Positions 1 through 8,731 of a stretch of DNA of 64,000 nt are shown piece after piece. The stretch's first letter is position 1, and every line of letters starts with the position of its first letter. The DNA comes from an uncultured Roseburia sp. GTDB taxonomy: Bacteria; Bacillota; Clostridia; Lachnospirales; Lachnospiraceae. Where the stretch lies: the NCBI GenBank assembly GCA_947642555.1, contig CANRSX010000002.1, forward strand, positions 62,001 to 126,000, read 5' to 3'. The position numbers and the translations under genes were made by a program. The notes beneath the pieces are model-generated. The model saw only the letters and a program-made list of their open reading frames with translations, ran no database searches and was not told the origin of the DNA.

Positions 1-2221
1 TTGTCCGTCCCATCATGCCAAACCACTCGGTGACCGGAATCCGCTTTTTTGCAGTATCCGGGTTATAATTCAGCTCTGTTATTCCGCGTTCGATTTCATA
101 CAGAGGGAAATAACAGCAGTCCACGGCCGCGGCGATGACACTGCGCTCGGTGTCCGGCTTATCATTCCAGTTCAGCGGACAGGCGGAAAGCGCTTTGAGA
201 TAAGCGGTTCCGTATTCCCTCGAGTAGGCGGCAGCCTTTGCGGCTTTTTTGATAAAGTCGGTGGGGTTGGATTCCGCCACGGTAGCGATATAGGGAATGT
301 GGGTTGCCGCCATCAGCTCCGGCGTGTCCTTGTGGAAAAAGGTTTTGCCGTACTGCATTTTACCCACGTGGGAGGTGGAGCTTTTTGCCCCCATGGGCGT
401 GGAGTAGGACAGCTGGTAGCCGGTGTTCATATAGCCGCCGTTGTCATACTCGAAAATGATCAGCTTATGCCCGCGCAGCGCCGTGCCGATGGCGGAGCCC
501 ATGCCGATATCCATCCCGCCGTCACCGCTGACCATCAGGAAGGTGATCTGTCCCTCCGGGTACTCCCCGCGCTTCTGTTTCTGATGGAAGGTCTCCACCA
601 CACCGCTTAGGGTGGCGGCGCCGTTCTGGAAGAGGTTGTGCAGGAACGGTACGCGGAATGCGGTCTTCGGATAGCCGGTGGTGACGACCATGCCGCAGCC
701 GGTCTGGCAGAGAATCACCACATTTCCTTCAATTCCCTTTAACAGCAGATTTAAGTTGACCGGAATGCCGCAGCCCGGGCATGCGCCGTGTCCAGGAGCA
801 AGCCGCATCGGCATTGCGGTCGCGTCCTTTATCAGGCCGCCCTTTACGGTCATTTTACCGGTGGCCTCGTCGAAGGTGCAGGTTGTGATCCCTTTTGTGC
901 TCTCCTCCTCCGTGATCGGTTTAAAGTACTCCGGCTGTTTTACGGAGGGATCGCTCGTGCCCGGTGTGACGCCGTAATAGTCGAACGTCTTCGCGTCCGG
1001 GGAGAGCCCCTCCCGCAGCAGTGCAACGGCGTCCTCCACATAGAAATCTTTGCCGCCCAGGCCGTAGATGCGGGAGAGCACCCGGACCGGACCGTGGTTC
1101 TGCGCCGGGCCGCCCTGCAGCGCTGCCTTAATCTCCAGCGTCATATTACCGCCGCCCGCGCCATAGCTGTCCTGCCGGTCTGCGATGACGATTGTCGATG
1201 CACTTTGGCAGAGGGCCCGTACTGCCTCTGCCGGGAAGGGGCGCAGGGCGTAGAGGGTGAAGACGCCTGCCCGGATCCCCTCCTCCCGCAGGATGTCCAC
1301 CGCCTCCATGGCGGTGTGATAGGAGGAGCCCAGCACGAAGAGCAGCACCTCGGCGTCCTCGTGGCGGTAGCCCTCGCAGCAGGAAAGGGCCCGGCCGGAG
1401 AGCTTCTGGTATTCGGCGAAGAGCTCCGGCAGCTTCTTTTCCGCCTCCTGCATGGCCAGGTGGAGCTGGAAATGATTGTTGATGATATCCGGCTCATTCA
1501 TATAGGAACCGATGGAAACCGGGTGCGCGAGGTCAAGCAGGCTGTAAAAACAGTTTTCACCGGTCCGGTCCTCTTTTGCAAAGGCGGAAGTCTGCAGGCT
1601 GTCGCTGCTGAGCTTCGGCCCGATAAAATCCTGTACGGTTTTATCATCCGAAAAGACAAAGCATTTCCGCTTCTGATGGCTGGTAAAAAATCCGTCAAAG
1701 GCCACGACCACAGGCAGGCTCACCGCCTCGGCCAGCTTCAAACCCAGAATGTTAAAATCATAGACCTTCTGCGGCTCGTCGGCAAAGAGGATGATCCAGC
1801 CGGTATTTAACATATACATGATGTCGCTGTGGTCGCCTTTGATGCACAGAGGGCCTGAGACGGTCCGGCAGGCCACATTCATCACCATGGGCATCCGGGT
1901 GCCGGACTGTACGGGAAACTGCTCTAAGGCATAGAGCAGCCCGTTTGCGCTGGTGGCGTTAAACACACGACCGCCGGCCGCCGCCGCACCATAGCAGATT
2001 CCTGCCGCGCTGTGCTCTCCCTCCGCGGCAATTAAGAGCGTATCATGCAGTCCTTCCGCGCGCATGACGTCTAAGTTTTCCGCGATCTGCGTGGAGGGCG
2101 TGATCGGGTAATACCCCATAATGTGATAATTGATCTGCTTTGCGGCATAGGCGGCAAGCTCATTACCGCTGTCATACATGATCTCCTGCTCTGCGGGTTT
2201 TATCTGGTCTGTTTTACTCAT
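1..2221 (-). CDS. 2-oxoacid:ferredoxin oxidoreductase, fused alpha and beta subunits (3' end beyond window)
   Basis: This gene is absent from the ORF track because its stop codon lies left of the window. Reading the minus strand from the ATG at 2221 gives MSKTDQIKPAEQEIMYDSGN, then the alpha-subunit motif YYPITPSTQIAEN and, further on, a beta-type thiamine diphosphate domain. That domain has GHGACPGCGIPVNLN, SGDGGMDIGMGSAIGTALRG and YDNGGYMNTGYQ. The enzyme should oxidatively decarboxylate a 2-oxoacid to an acyl-CoA with reduction of ferredoxin in the cytoplasm. Its start overlaps the stop of the gamma/delta gene by one base (TAATG), so the two are translationally coupled. The substrate (pyruvate, branched-chain or aryl-pyruvate) cannot be told from sequence. 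About 740 codons are visible and the end of the beta domain is missing. Confidence 0.88.
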   Translation of the reverse strand, partial: MSKTDQIKPAEQEIMYDSGNELAAYAAKQINYHIMGYYPITPSTQIAENLDVMRAEGLHDTLLIAAEGEHSAAGICYGAAAAGGRVFNATSANGLLYALEQFPVQSGTRMPMVMNVACRTVSGPLCIKGDHSDIMYMLNTGWIILFADEPQKVYDFNILGLKLAEAVSLPVVVAFDGFFTSHQKRKCFVFSDDKTVQDFIGPKLSSDSLQTSAFAKEDRTGENCFYSLLDLAHPVSIGSYMNEPDIINNHFQLHLAMQEAEKKLPELFAEYQKLSGRALSCCEGYRHEDAEVLLFVLGSSYHTAMEAVDILREEGIRAGVFTLYALRPFPAEAVRALCQSASTIVIADRQDSYGAGGGNMTLEIKAALQGGPAQNHGPVRVLSRIYGLGGKDFYVEDAVALLREGLSPDAKTFDYYGVTPGTSDPSVKQPEYFKPITEEESTKGITTCTFDEATGKMTVKGGLIKDATAMPMRLAPGHGACPGCGIPVNLNLLLKGIEGNVVILCQTGCGMVVTTGYPKTAFRVPFLHNLFQNGAATLSGVVETFHQKQKRGEYPEGQITFLMVSGDGGMDIGMGSAIGTALRGHKLIIFEYDNGGYMNTGYQLSYSTPMGAKSSTSHVGKMQYGKTFFHKDTPELMAATHIPYIATVAESNPTDFIKKAAKAAAYSREYGTAYLKALSACPLNWNDKPDTERSVIAAAVDCCYFPLYEIERGITELNYNPDTAKKRIPVTEWFGMMGRT

Positions 2222-3321
2222 TACACGACACCTCCGTCCACTCGTTTTTCATCCATATAAGAATCGCTGGTCACCCAGGAATTTGCCCCGGTCTTCTGAT
2301 AGGCCATGTCCGCGGCAGCCTCCGGCAGCAGGTGCCGGTTGGGCACAAACCACGGTTTTTCCGGGTAGTCCTTTTCCAGGGCGGTTACCAGCGCATTTGT
2401 CGGGCAGATTTCCACACAGCGCAGGCACCCCTTGCAGTGATAATAGTCGAGCCCCTGATTGACCATACATTCCTTTCCCTTGTAGACCCCCGGGGCGAAC
2501 TGGAAGACCATGTCCGGACAGGTGGAATCGCAGAGCCCGCAGTTAATGCATTTTTCCTGCTGAAACAGCGGGATATATCCCTGTCTGGAGGGAGAGAGGT
2601 CGTTTGACACCGTGCTCCCGATGCGGGGATTGACACCGCCGACGGGCGCGTTTGCGTAGCCCCAGACATAGTGCTCCTTCCCGCCGGAGGGGAGCGGCTC
2701 GATATTGCGTTCCGGGGAAGCCTCCTTTGCCAGCGCGTAGCCCTGACGGACTCCTGCCAGGTTTGCCTCGATTAAAGCCGGATATTTTTTTCCGATCGTG
2801 TCATGGCAGAGCTGCTCCACCGACTCCTGCGGGATAAAGCCGGACGCCTTTGCGATCGCGCCGAGCATAACCATGTTGACGCGGGAGTGACATTCCATGG
2901 CAATGGAGAGCGCGTCCAGGCAATAGAGCTTACCCATGGAAATATGGTATTTTTCTGCCGCTTCATCTGGTGATAAGGGGGTATTTAAAACGATCTTTGT
3001 CTCCATGTCAGTGCCGTCTAATACCGGATGCGTGCCGATCAGCCCCTCGTGAAAGATACCCAGGATATGGGGATGGGTCACCGGACTGTTGATGCGCAGC
3101 GGCTTTTCCCCGTCGCACCAGCGGATATAAGCCTTGACGGGCGAGCCCCGCTTCTCGGAGCCGTAGCTGGAAAAGCTTAAGGAGTTTAAGGAGAGGGAGA
3201 GCGCTCCGAGCTCCCCTAACATTTTTCCGCAGAGATTGGCGCCTAAGCCGCCGATGCTCTCTAACCGTATCTCAAAATAGCCGTGTTCATTTGTGACGGG
3301 CAGGGGATTTTTGTTGTTCAT
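2221..3321 (-). CDS. 2-oxoacid:ferredoxin oxidoreductase, fused gamma and delta (2x[4Fe-4S]) subunits
   Basis: The first ~190 residues form the gamma domain (RLESIGGLGANLCGKMLGELG), which helps bind CoA and pass electrons. The C-terminal third carries two ferredoxin motifs, CINCGLCDSTCPD and CKGCLRCVEICPT, each CxxCxxCxxxCP. It is therefore the gamma-delta half of the complex formed with the alpha-beta polypeptide encoded just downstream. The track starts at 3408, but the ATG at 3321 (MNNKNPLPV) has a good Shine-Dalgarno (GGAGGAACAGT) and the extra 29 residues look like leader DNA. I therefore chose 3321, giving 366 residues. Many Clostridia also have a single-chain PFOR of about 1,170 residues; this is the split type. 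Confidence 0.88.
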   Translation of the reverse strand: MNNKNPLPVTNEHGYFEIRLESIGGLGANLCGKMLGELGALSLSLNSLSFSSYGSEKRGSPVKAYIRWCDGEKPLRINSPVTHPHILGIFHEGLIGTHPVLDGTDMETKIVLNTPLSPDEAAEKYHISMGKLYCLDALSIAMECHSRVNMVMLGAIAKASGFIPQESVEQLCHDTIGKKYPALIEANLAGVRQGYALAKEASPERNIEPLPSGGKEHYVWGYANAPVGGVNPRIGSTVSNDLSPSRQGYIPLFQQEKCINCGLCDSTCPDMVFQFAPGVYKGKECMVNQGLDYYHCKGCLRCVEICPTNALVTALEKDYPEKPWFVPNRHLLPEAAADMAYQKTGANSWVTSDSYMDEKRVDGGVV

Positions 3322-3509
3322 ACTGTTCCTCCATTCGCGCGGATCCAGAGCAAAAATCCTGTCGGGATTCTGCGCAGCATACGTTTGTTTACCAGGATAG
3401 TATGTCATTTTTTTTATTGAAACATTCCATGGACGGATAATTTTAACGATTGACGCGGCGGCTTATGTATGCGTAAATAAAATCAGGAAAGGATGAGTGG
3501 AGGACTGTT

Positions 3510-4262
3510 TTGAAAAAAATTCTGATTGTAGACGATGAGGCGGATATCAGGCAGCTGCTTGAGGATGCGTTAGGGCTGGAGGGCTATGAGACAGAGACCG
3601 CGGCGAGTGGGATGGAGGCGGTATCGGCGCTCACCGGGGAACCGGATCTTATTCTGTTAGATATCAATCTGCCGGATATGGACGGATATCAGGTGTGCCG
3701 GGCGATCCGGGACTTTGTTTCCGTGCCGATTCTTTTTCTCACCGCGCGGGCGGATGAGACAGACTGTGTACAGGGGCTGCGCGCCGGCGGGGACGACTAT
3801 ATCGTAAAGCCCTTCGGAATGGAGGAGCTGCTGGCGCGCGTGGAGGCGCATTTCCGGCGGGAGGAGCGCAGTGCGAGGAAGTTTAAGGAGGAACCGGAAG
3901 GGCGAAGCAGCCAGGGCTGGAAGGGCCTGGAACCGGAAGAGCGAAGCAGCCGGGCCTGGAAGGGTCCGGAACCGGCAGAGGGCGGCCTCACCTTCGACTT
4001 CCCGGGCTGCCGGATCCTGCGGGACGGAAGCGATGTCGGGCTGACAAAAACGGAGTACCGGATCGCGGAGCTTTTGTATGTAAACCGCGGGAAGGTGTTC
4101 GGGCGGGAGCAGATTTATGAGCGGGTGCGGGGTTACGACGGCAGCGGCGACGCGGGGATCGTGACCGAGCATATCCGGCGGATCCGCAAAAAGCTCGGGG
4201 AAACAGATGGGAAGCAGTGGATTGAAACCGTGTGGGGAGTGGGATACCGATGGATTGGATAG
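3510..4262 (+). CDS. OmpR/PhoB-family response regulator with a repetitive linker
   Basis: The receiver domain covers roughly residues 1-120: acidic pocket VDDEAD, phosphoacceptor Asp in LILLDINLPDMDGYQ, LTAR and KPF. A winged-helix DNA-binding domain follows (TKTEYRIAELLYVNRGKVFGREQIYERV...WIETVWGVGYRW). The start is TTG preceded by GTGGAGG. The linker is unusually long and contains a 13-residue tandem repeat (EPEGRSSQGWKGL/EPEERSSRAWKGP). The gene overlaps the following histidine kinase, and an ABC transporter lies just downstream. That arrangement is typical of systems that sense and export peptides or antibiotics, although the ligand here is unknown. Confidence 0.9.
   Translation: MKKILIVDDEADIRQLLEDALGLEGYETETAASGMEAVSALTGEPDLILLDINLPDMDGYQVCRAIRDFVSVPILFLTARADETDCVQGLRAGGDDYIVKPFGMEELLARVEAHFRREERSARKFKEEPEGRSSQGWKGLEPEERSSRAWKGPEPAEGGLTFDFPGCRILRDGSDVGLTKTEYRIAELLYVNRGKVFGREQIYERVRGYDGSGDAGIVTEHIRRIRKKLGETDGKQWIETVWGVGYRWIG
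3890..3977 (+). repeat. 39-bp in-frame tandem repeat inside the response-regulator linker
   Basis: Two full units of 39 bp (3890-3928 and 3929-3967) beginning GGAACCGGAA are followed by a partial third unit. The units differ at only a few positions. Because 39 is divisible by three, copy-number change would lengthen or shorten the linker between receiver and DNA-binding domains without breaking the frame. Confidence 0.8.
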
Positions 4263-5437
4263 AAGAAAAGACAGAGCGGCTGAGGCGGTATATCGGGAAT
4301 CTGTCCCTGTCAAAAAGCCTGTTCTGCTATATGCTCTGCGGAATTATGTGCGCGCTGACGCTGTGGATTTTTACGAGAAATCTCTGCTTAAGCTGGATGA
4401 ATGTATTTCTGGAGGGAAGGGTCCGTCAGAGCGGAGGATATGTGAGAGAATTTCTGCTGGACGAGCTTCTGCTGTCGGATGGGATACCGGCGGCCTGGCG
4501 CGTCACGATTATGATTTACAGATATAGTTTTCCTGTATACCTGACCGCAGCTTCCCTGATTGTCTGTATCCTGTTTCCGCGGAAAAAGGTGGACGTGGCG
4601 GGACGCGTGATCCGGGATGCCGTCGATGCGATAGCGGCAGGGGATTTCAGCCGAAAGATCATCTATGAGAGCGGGGACGAGCTGGGCGCGATCTGTGCGG
4701 GGGCGGAGTCGCTGCGCAGGATGCTGGTGGAGGAGAAGAACCGCAGATGGTTAAGGGAGGAGAACCAGCGGCAGATCAACGCGGCCTTTGCCCATGACAT
4801 CCGGACACCGCTGACGGTGATCCGGGGGTATACGGAGTTTTTACAGCGCTATCTGCCGAAGGGGCGCCTGTCGGAGGAGGTGGTTGCGGACCGCCTGTCC
4901 GCGATGCTGTATCAGGAGGACCGTCTGCTGCAGTTTTCCGAGACCATGACGCGGATCAGACAGCAGGAGGAGCGGGAGGTCGCGCTGGAGCAGGTGCCCT
5001 CCGGCGGGCTGTCAGAGCGGATGACAGGATCAGCCAGAGAGCTGGCCAGGCAGCGGGGGCTGGCCTGTGAGGTGCGCACCGGAGGACTGTCCGGGCAGCT
5101 TCTGGTAGATCCGCAGATCGTGGAGGAATCCGTGGAAAATCTGCTGGTTAATGCCGCCCGTTATGCGGAAACGCGGATTTTTGTCGAGATCATCCGGGAG
5201 GGAAATATGCTGCGCGTTTTTGTGTGGGACGATGGGCCGGGATATTCCGCGAAGGCGCTGCGGGATGGCACAAAAGCATATTTCAGCGAGGATAAAAAGA
5301 AAGGCGGCCATTTCGGCATCGGCCTGACCATCAGCCGCATGCTCTGCGAGAAGCACGGCGGGTCGCTTTCCCTTTCGAACAGTCTGGCCGGCGGGGCGAT
5401 TGCCTGTGCGTCCTTTGCGATCGGCGCGCGCGTCTGA
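4250..5437 (+). CDS. Membrane sensor histidine kinase
   Basis: Two membrane segments (about LFCYMLCGIMCALTLWIF and FPVYLTAASLIVCILF) frame a short extracytoplasmic loop of about 50 residues. A HAMP-like region, the HisKA box AAFAHDIRTPLTVIRGY and an ATPase domain with NLLVNAARYAE, VWDDGPGYS and GGHFGIGLTISRML follow. The short loop resembles intramembrane-sensing kinases that pair with peptide or antibiotic ABC transporters. The track starts at a GTG at 4232; the ATG at 4250 is better placed behind GGGGAGTGGG and overlaps the regulator gene by 13 bases. Its partner is the upstream OmpR-type regulator, and the ABC transporter downstream is the likely target (inference). Confidence 0.88.
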   Translation: MDWIEEKTERLRRYIGNLSLSKSLFCYMLCGIMCALTLWIFTRNLCLSWMNVFLEGRVRQSGGYVREFLLDELLLSDGIPAAWRVTIMIYRYSFPVYLTAASLIVCILFPRKKVDVAGRVIRDAVDAIAAGDFSRKIIYESGDELGAICAGAESLRRMLVEEKNRRWLREENQRQINAAFAHDIRTPLTVIRGYTEFLQRYLPKGRLSEEVVADRLSAMLYQEDRLLQFSETMTRIRQQEEREVALEQVPSGGLSERMTGSARELARQRGLACEVRTGGLSGQLLVDPQIVEESVENLLVNAARYAETRIFVEIIREGNMLRVFVWDDGPGYSAKALRDGTKAYFSEDKKKGGHFGIGLTISRMLCEKHGGSLSLSNSLAGGAIACASFAIGARV

Positions 5438-5582
5438 CAAACGCCGCAGGAGAGGATTTTTGAAAAGTTTTTCCGTATCTTTGGAAAATGTAGACCGTTT
5501 GTAGATGTTTTCCGCTTATGCTGTATGGAAAGCCCGGTCTGACATCAGGGCTCTAAACCAGAAAGAAAGCAGGAGGGAAAGC

Positions 5583-6464
5583 ATGACAACGCAGATTGAA
5601 ATCAGCCATCTGTCAAAGGATTTTGGGGCAAAACACGCGCTTTCCGACGTCTCGCTCACCATCGAAGCGGGAATGTTCGGACTTCTTGGCCCGAACGGCG
5701 CGGGCAAGACGACACTGATGAAAATTTTATCCACATTGCTGGAAAAAACAAAGGGGGATGTGACGGTCTGCGGCGTGCCGGTGGAGCAGAGCAGGAAAAT
5801 ACGCAGCATGACCGGTTACCTGCCGCAGGATTTTTCCATGTACGGATCCATGTCCGCCGCTGAGGCGCTCGATTATCTGGCAGTGCTCTCGGGCATGAGC
5901 CGGGCCGAGCGGAAGAGACGGGTTCCGGAGCTCTTAGAGCGGGTGAATCTGACGGACCAGAGCCGCTTAAAGGTGCGGGCCATGTCGGGCGGGATGAAGA
6001 GAAGGCTTGGGATTGCCCAGGCGATTATCCACGACCCGCAGGTGATCATCGTGGATGAGCCAACCGCGGGCCTGGATCCGGAGGAGCGTGTGCGCTTCCG
6101 CAATCTGCTCTGTGAGATCGCAAAAGACCGGATCGTGCTGCTCTCGACCCATATCGTGGGGGATATCGAGGCGACCTGTGAGCAGATCGCGATCCTTGAC
6201 GAGGGGAAGGTGGTTTTCCGCGGGACGGTGACAGAGCTGCTTCGCATGGTGGAGGGAAAGGTGTATGCGGCGGAGGTCTCCGTGCGGGAGCTGGATCTGC
6301 TGGAAAAACAGTTCCTTGTCACCGGAATCTTAAATACGGGCAGTGTCGCGAATGTTAAAATCGTGTCCGACGCCCCGCCGCTTCCCGGGGCAAAGCCCTG
6401 CGGCGCGGATGTGGAGGATGCCTATCTGTTTCTGATGCACCGCAAAGGGGGTGAGCAGAGATGA
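5583..6464 (+). CDS. ABC transporter ATP-binding protein
   Basis: A complete nucleotide-binding domain is present: Walker A LGPNGAGKTT, Q-loop YLPQDF, signature MSGGMKRRLGIAQA, Walker B VIIVDEPTAGLDP and the H-loop LLSTHIVGD. It should energise the two permeases that follow, which it touches by an ATGA overlap. The long track start at 5505 is rejected, because the ATG at 5583 sits behind AGGAGGGAAAGC and begins MTTQIEISHLSKDFGAKHALSDVSL, the usual N-terminus. The 145-bp gap upstream separates it from the two-component genes and may hold its own promoter, though I saw no convincing pair of boxes. Confidence 0.92.
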   Translation: MTTQIEISHLSKDFGAKHALSDVSLTIEAGMFGLLGPNGAGKTTLMKILSTLLEKTKGDVTVCGVPVEQSRKIRSMTGYLPQDFSMYGSMSAAEALDYLAVLSGMSRAERKRRVPELLERVNLTDQSRLKVRAMSGGMKRRLGIAQAIIHDPQVIIVDEPTAGLDPEERVRFRNLLCEIAKDRIVLLSTHIVGDIEATCEQIAILDEGKVVFRGTVTELLRMVEGKVYAAEVSVRELDLLEKQFLVTGILNTGSVANVKIVSDAPPLPGAKPCGADVEDAYLFLMHRKGGEQR

Positions 6465-7705
6465 CGGCATTGTTTTTCAAAGAGTGCAGACAGGTGCTGC
6501 GGAGCCTGGTCTATTATATTTATCTCGTGGTATTTGTCCTCTTTATCACGAGTCAGATGGGGGATTTGCCAGAACTTGGGGAGCTTCACGAGCCACAGCC
6601 CGGAGAGGAATATTACGGTTATGGAAAAAGCACGGATCCGCACGATATCATGGAGGGAACGATCGAATCCCTGTTTCAGGAGACCTGGCGGAATCAGTAT
6701 AATACGTATCCCTTCGGATTTATTAAAGTGGTTACCCTGAATCCGGCGGAGCTTTCCAGGGTAAAGGCTGAGGTGGAGCAGGCCTGCGGCATGAGCTTTG
6801 ATGCGCTGTGCACTCTGTATGGGGACTACTGGCAGAGCGAGGATGAGACGACGACATTTGAAGAGCATATGGGGCTTGAACTGGACTGGCATATCCCGCT
6901 GCGGGCGGATTATACGTATGAGGAATTTGAGGAGCAGATGCGCCGGGTTACGGGAGTGATCGGAAAAGGCTGTACGTATGACGGGAACTACCGCTCCGAG
7001 GGCGTGAAACGGTTTACCTATGAGGATGCGCGGCAGGAATATGAGGATATCTGTCAGAGGGACCGGATTACCGGGGCAGGCATGCGGCTGTTCTGTGACT
7101 ACGCGGGGATTTTTCTGGCGGTTCTCCCCGTGTTTGTCGGGGTGTCGGTCTGTATGCGCGACCGGCGCGCGAAGGCTGCGGAGGTGATCTGTTCCAAACG
7201 TATTTCGGGGACTGCGCTGATCCTGATCCGGTACGCGGCATGTGTGGCTCTGATGTTTCTTCCGGTGGTGGTCTGCGCTTTTCTGATGCAGATGCCGTGT
7301 GCGTATAAGGCGGCGGAACTGGGAGTTTCAGCGGATCATCTGGCGTTTTTAACTTACACGGTGGTCTGGCTGCTTCCGCTGATCCTGACGGCGACGGCAG
7401 TGGCATTTTTGCTGACGGAGCTGACGGACAGCATCATCGCGGTGCTGGTGCAGGCGGTATGGATGTACGGCGGCCTGATGATGGCGAGGACTCTCACCGG
7501 GGACTTTGGCTTTCAGCTGATCCCACGCTGGAATGAGTTTGGCGGTTACGGCCGTTTTTCACAGGAACTGCCGCAGCTGCTCGTAAACCGCGGATGCTAT
7601 ACGGCATTATCCGTGATACTTATAATATTTACAATCATAGTATATGACAAAAAAAGAAAAAGCGGGGTGACGGTACGTGGAAAAATACGGAAGACTCGCG
7701 GTTAG
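6461..7705 (+). CDS. ABC-2-type transporter permease with large N-terminal insertion
   Basis: An N-terminal membrane segment (SLVYYIYLVVFVLFI) is followed by about 170 polar, acidic residues rich in Glu and Tyr. About five membrane segments then follow from GMRLFCDYAGIFLAVLPVFVGVSV onward. This topology resembles large permease subunits of efflux ABC transporters with an extracytoplasmic domain between the first two helices. Translation is coupled to the ATPase gene (ATGA at 6461-6464). The transported substrate is not evident; with the adjacent two-component system a role in peptide or antibiotic efflux is plausible but unproven. Confidence 0.75.
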   Translation: MTALFFKECRQVLRSLVYYIYLVVFVLFITSQMGDLPELGELHEPQPGEEYYGYGKSTDPHDIMEGTIESLFQETWRNQYNTYPFGFIKVVTLNPAELSRVKAEVEQACGMSFDALCTLYGDYWQSEDETTTFEEHMGLELDWHIPLRADYTYEEFEEQMRRVTGVIGKGCTYDGNYRSEGVKRFTYEDARQEYEDICQRDRITGAGMRLFCDYAGIFLAVLPVFVGVSVCMRDRRAKAAEVICSKRISGTALILIRYAACVALMFLPVVVCAFLMQMPCAYKAAELGVSADHLAFLTYTVVWLLPLILTATAVAFLLTELTDSIIAVLVQAVWMYGGLMMARTLTGDFGFQLIPRWNEFGGYGRFSQELPQLLVNRGCYTALSVILIIFTIIVYDKKRKSGVTVRGKIRKTRG

Positions 7706-8294
7706 CTTTATGCGGCATCACTATCTGCCGCACCTGGGGCTTACCGCCCTGTTTATCCTCGCATCCGGCGCGGTGATCAGCTTCCGCAGCCTGGATGAGG
7801 GCTCGTCGGCAAAGGTGATGGAGATGTATGCCGTTTTGTCCGGGATCCTTCTGCTGACCCCGCTGTTTTTTCCGGAGGCGGATGCGGAAATCTGGGAGCT
7901 GAAGCGCACAAAGGAGACGCCCATGTGGCAGCTTTACCTCGGGCGTCTTGCACTTGCCGTACCGGCGCTCGCCGTGACGCTGGGGTTTTTTCTGCTGCGT
8001 CTTTTTGCCGGAAATAGTGAATTTGACGCCGGAATATTGTTCGTGGCAGCCTTCGCCGAGGCGTTTTTTCTCGGGGCCATCGGCTTTTTTGCCAGCGCGG
8101 CGACAAACCAGCCGGTCATCGGGTATATGGTGTCTCTTCTATATTATATCGGAAATATCGGGCTGGCGGAGAAGTTCGGCCCGCTGGGGCTGTTCCCGCT
8201 GATGCGGGGGAACAGCGCGCACCCGGGCATCTTTCTTCTGACAGGGATTTTGTTTGCGGCGGCAGGGATTTTGGTGAGGGAGAGGAAGCGGTGA
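7677..8294 (+). CDS. Small ABC transporter permease subunit
   Basis: The 205-residue hydrophobic protein has about six predicted membrane segments, for example LGLTALFILASGAVISF, VLSGILLLTPLFFP, LALAVPALAVTLGFFLL and IFLLTGILFAAAGILV. The GTG start at 7677 lies behind GGGGTGACG and overlaps the preceding permease by 29 bases, so the two are co-translated and probably form a heterodimeric channel with the ATPase. It is the last gene of the operon and is followed by a strong terminator. Assignment to the ABC system rests on context and hydrophobicity rather than a specific motif. Confidence 0.65.
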   Translation: MEKYGRLAVSFMRHHYLPHLGLTALFILASGAVISFRSLDEGSSAKVMEMYAVLSGILLLTPLFFPEADAEIWELKRTKETPMWQLYLGRLALAVPALAVTLGFFLLRLFAGNSEFDAGILFVAAFAEAFFLGAIGFFASAATNQPVIGYMVSLLYYIGNIGLAEKFGPLGLFPLMRGNSAHPGIFLLTGILFAAAGILVRERKR

Positions 8295-8303
8295 ATGCGA
8301 TGA

Positions 8304-8347
8304 AACCGGTCATTGATGATGTTTAATGACCGGTTCCACATTTTTTT
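8304..8347 (+). terminator. Rho-independent terminator of the ABC operon
   Basis: A perfect 11-bp stem AACCGGTCATT/AATGACCGGTT with a 10-base loop is followed by CCACA and seven T residues. It lies 10 bp past the last permease stop codon. The T tract coincides with the point where the truncated toxin reading frame on the other strand loses its family-like sequence. Confidence 0.85.
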
Positions 8348-8434
8348 GTTTATTGTACCATTACGGTAATTTGTCTGTAAGGTATTCCACAGCGTTTCCA
8401 TCTCAGGAATACCCATTCGTATATGAAATGCCAT
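8341..8434 (-). pseudogene. Truncated toxin gene (5' stump of a type II toxin)
   Basis: The minus-strand frame begins MAFHIRMGIPEMETLWNTLQTNYRNGTINKK behind GAGGGACTGTT, 12 bases after the stop of the antitoxin-like gene. I recognise this start from small toxin-like proteins of Lachnospiraceae of roughly 100 residues that pair with such antitoxins (memory, not a search). After about 30 codons the frame runs into the terminator hairpin of the neighbouring ABC operon and then antisense through the permease gene (the track's 8144-8434 ORF). The rest of the toxin appears to have been deleted, and the product is unlikely to be active. Confidence 0.6.
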
Positions 8435-8446
8435 AACAGTCCCTCG

Positions 8447-8686
8447 CTAAAAATCGGATAAATCGACTGCCGGAGATACTTTTTTTATCCTGAAATTCCG
8501 GATCGCTCTGTCCATATCTTCCAGTGTCCTGGCGGATATACTGTCTGGAACCGTTAATTCTCTTGGCTCAAGCATGATACATCCATTATCATACTCTTTG
8601 ACATTATAATATTGATATGCAGCACCCCGAAGCGTAATCCGCTTTTTATCGTCAAGATGAATCGTGTAATCTTTTACAGCTGTCAT
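8447..8686 (-). CDS. Antitoxin-like protein of a decayed toxin-antitoxin module
   Basis: The 79-residue protein starts MTAVKDYTIHLDDKKRITLRGAAYQYYNVKEYDNG and ends with a helical tail, EDMDRAIRNFRIKKVSPAVDLSDF. A short beta-rich N-terminus that could bind DNA followed by a charged helix fits a type II antitoxin, with the helix expected to wrap the toxin. The track uses a TTG at 8701, but the ATG at 8686 has GGAGGTGGG at proper spacing. A consensus promoter and a 30-bp palindrome sit directly upstream, as expected for autoregulation. The toxin gene downstream is only a stump, so this is now an orphan antitoxin. The family name is uncertain. Confidence 0.7.
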   Translation of the reverse strand: MTAVKDYTIHLDDKKRITLRGAAYQYYNVKEYDNGCIMLEPRELTVPDSISARTLEDMDRAIRNFRIKKVSPAVDLSDF

Positions 8687-8701
8687 TATGCCCACCTCCA
8701 A

Positions 8702-8731
8702 AATATCAAGTGGGATATCCCACTTGATATT
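8702..8731. promoter_or_regulatory. Perfect 30-bp palindromic operator of the antitoxin gene
   Basis: AATATCAAGTGGGAT followed by its exact reverse complement ATCCCACTTGATATT makes a gapless palindrome. It lies directly downstream of the -10 box and ends 15 bases before the antitoxin start. The position suggests binding by the antitoxin to block its own transcription. Confidence 0.8.

Noticed and set aside
788-1810. 340-residue plus-strand ORF
   Set aside because: It is antisense to the clear oxidoreductase alpha/beta gene, has no family motif and is a shadow of GC-rich codons.
3657-4313. 218-residue minus-strand ORF
   Set aside because: It lies opposite the response regulator and has composition typical of a reverse-strand shadow, with no ribosome site or motif.
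8144-8434. 96-residue ORF as an intact gene
   Set aside because: Only the first ~30 codons look real; the rest is antisense to the ABC permease and its terminator.
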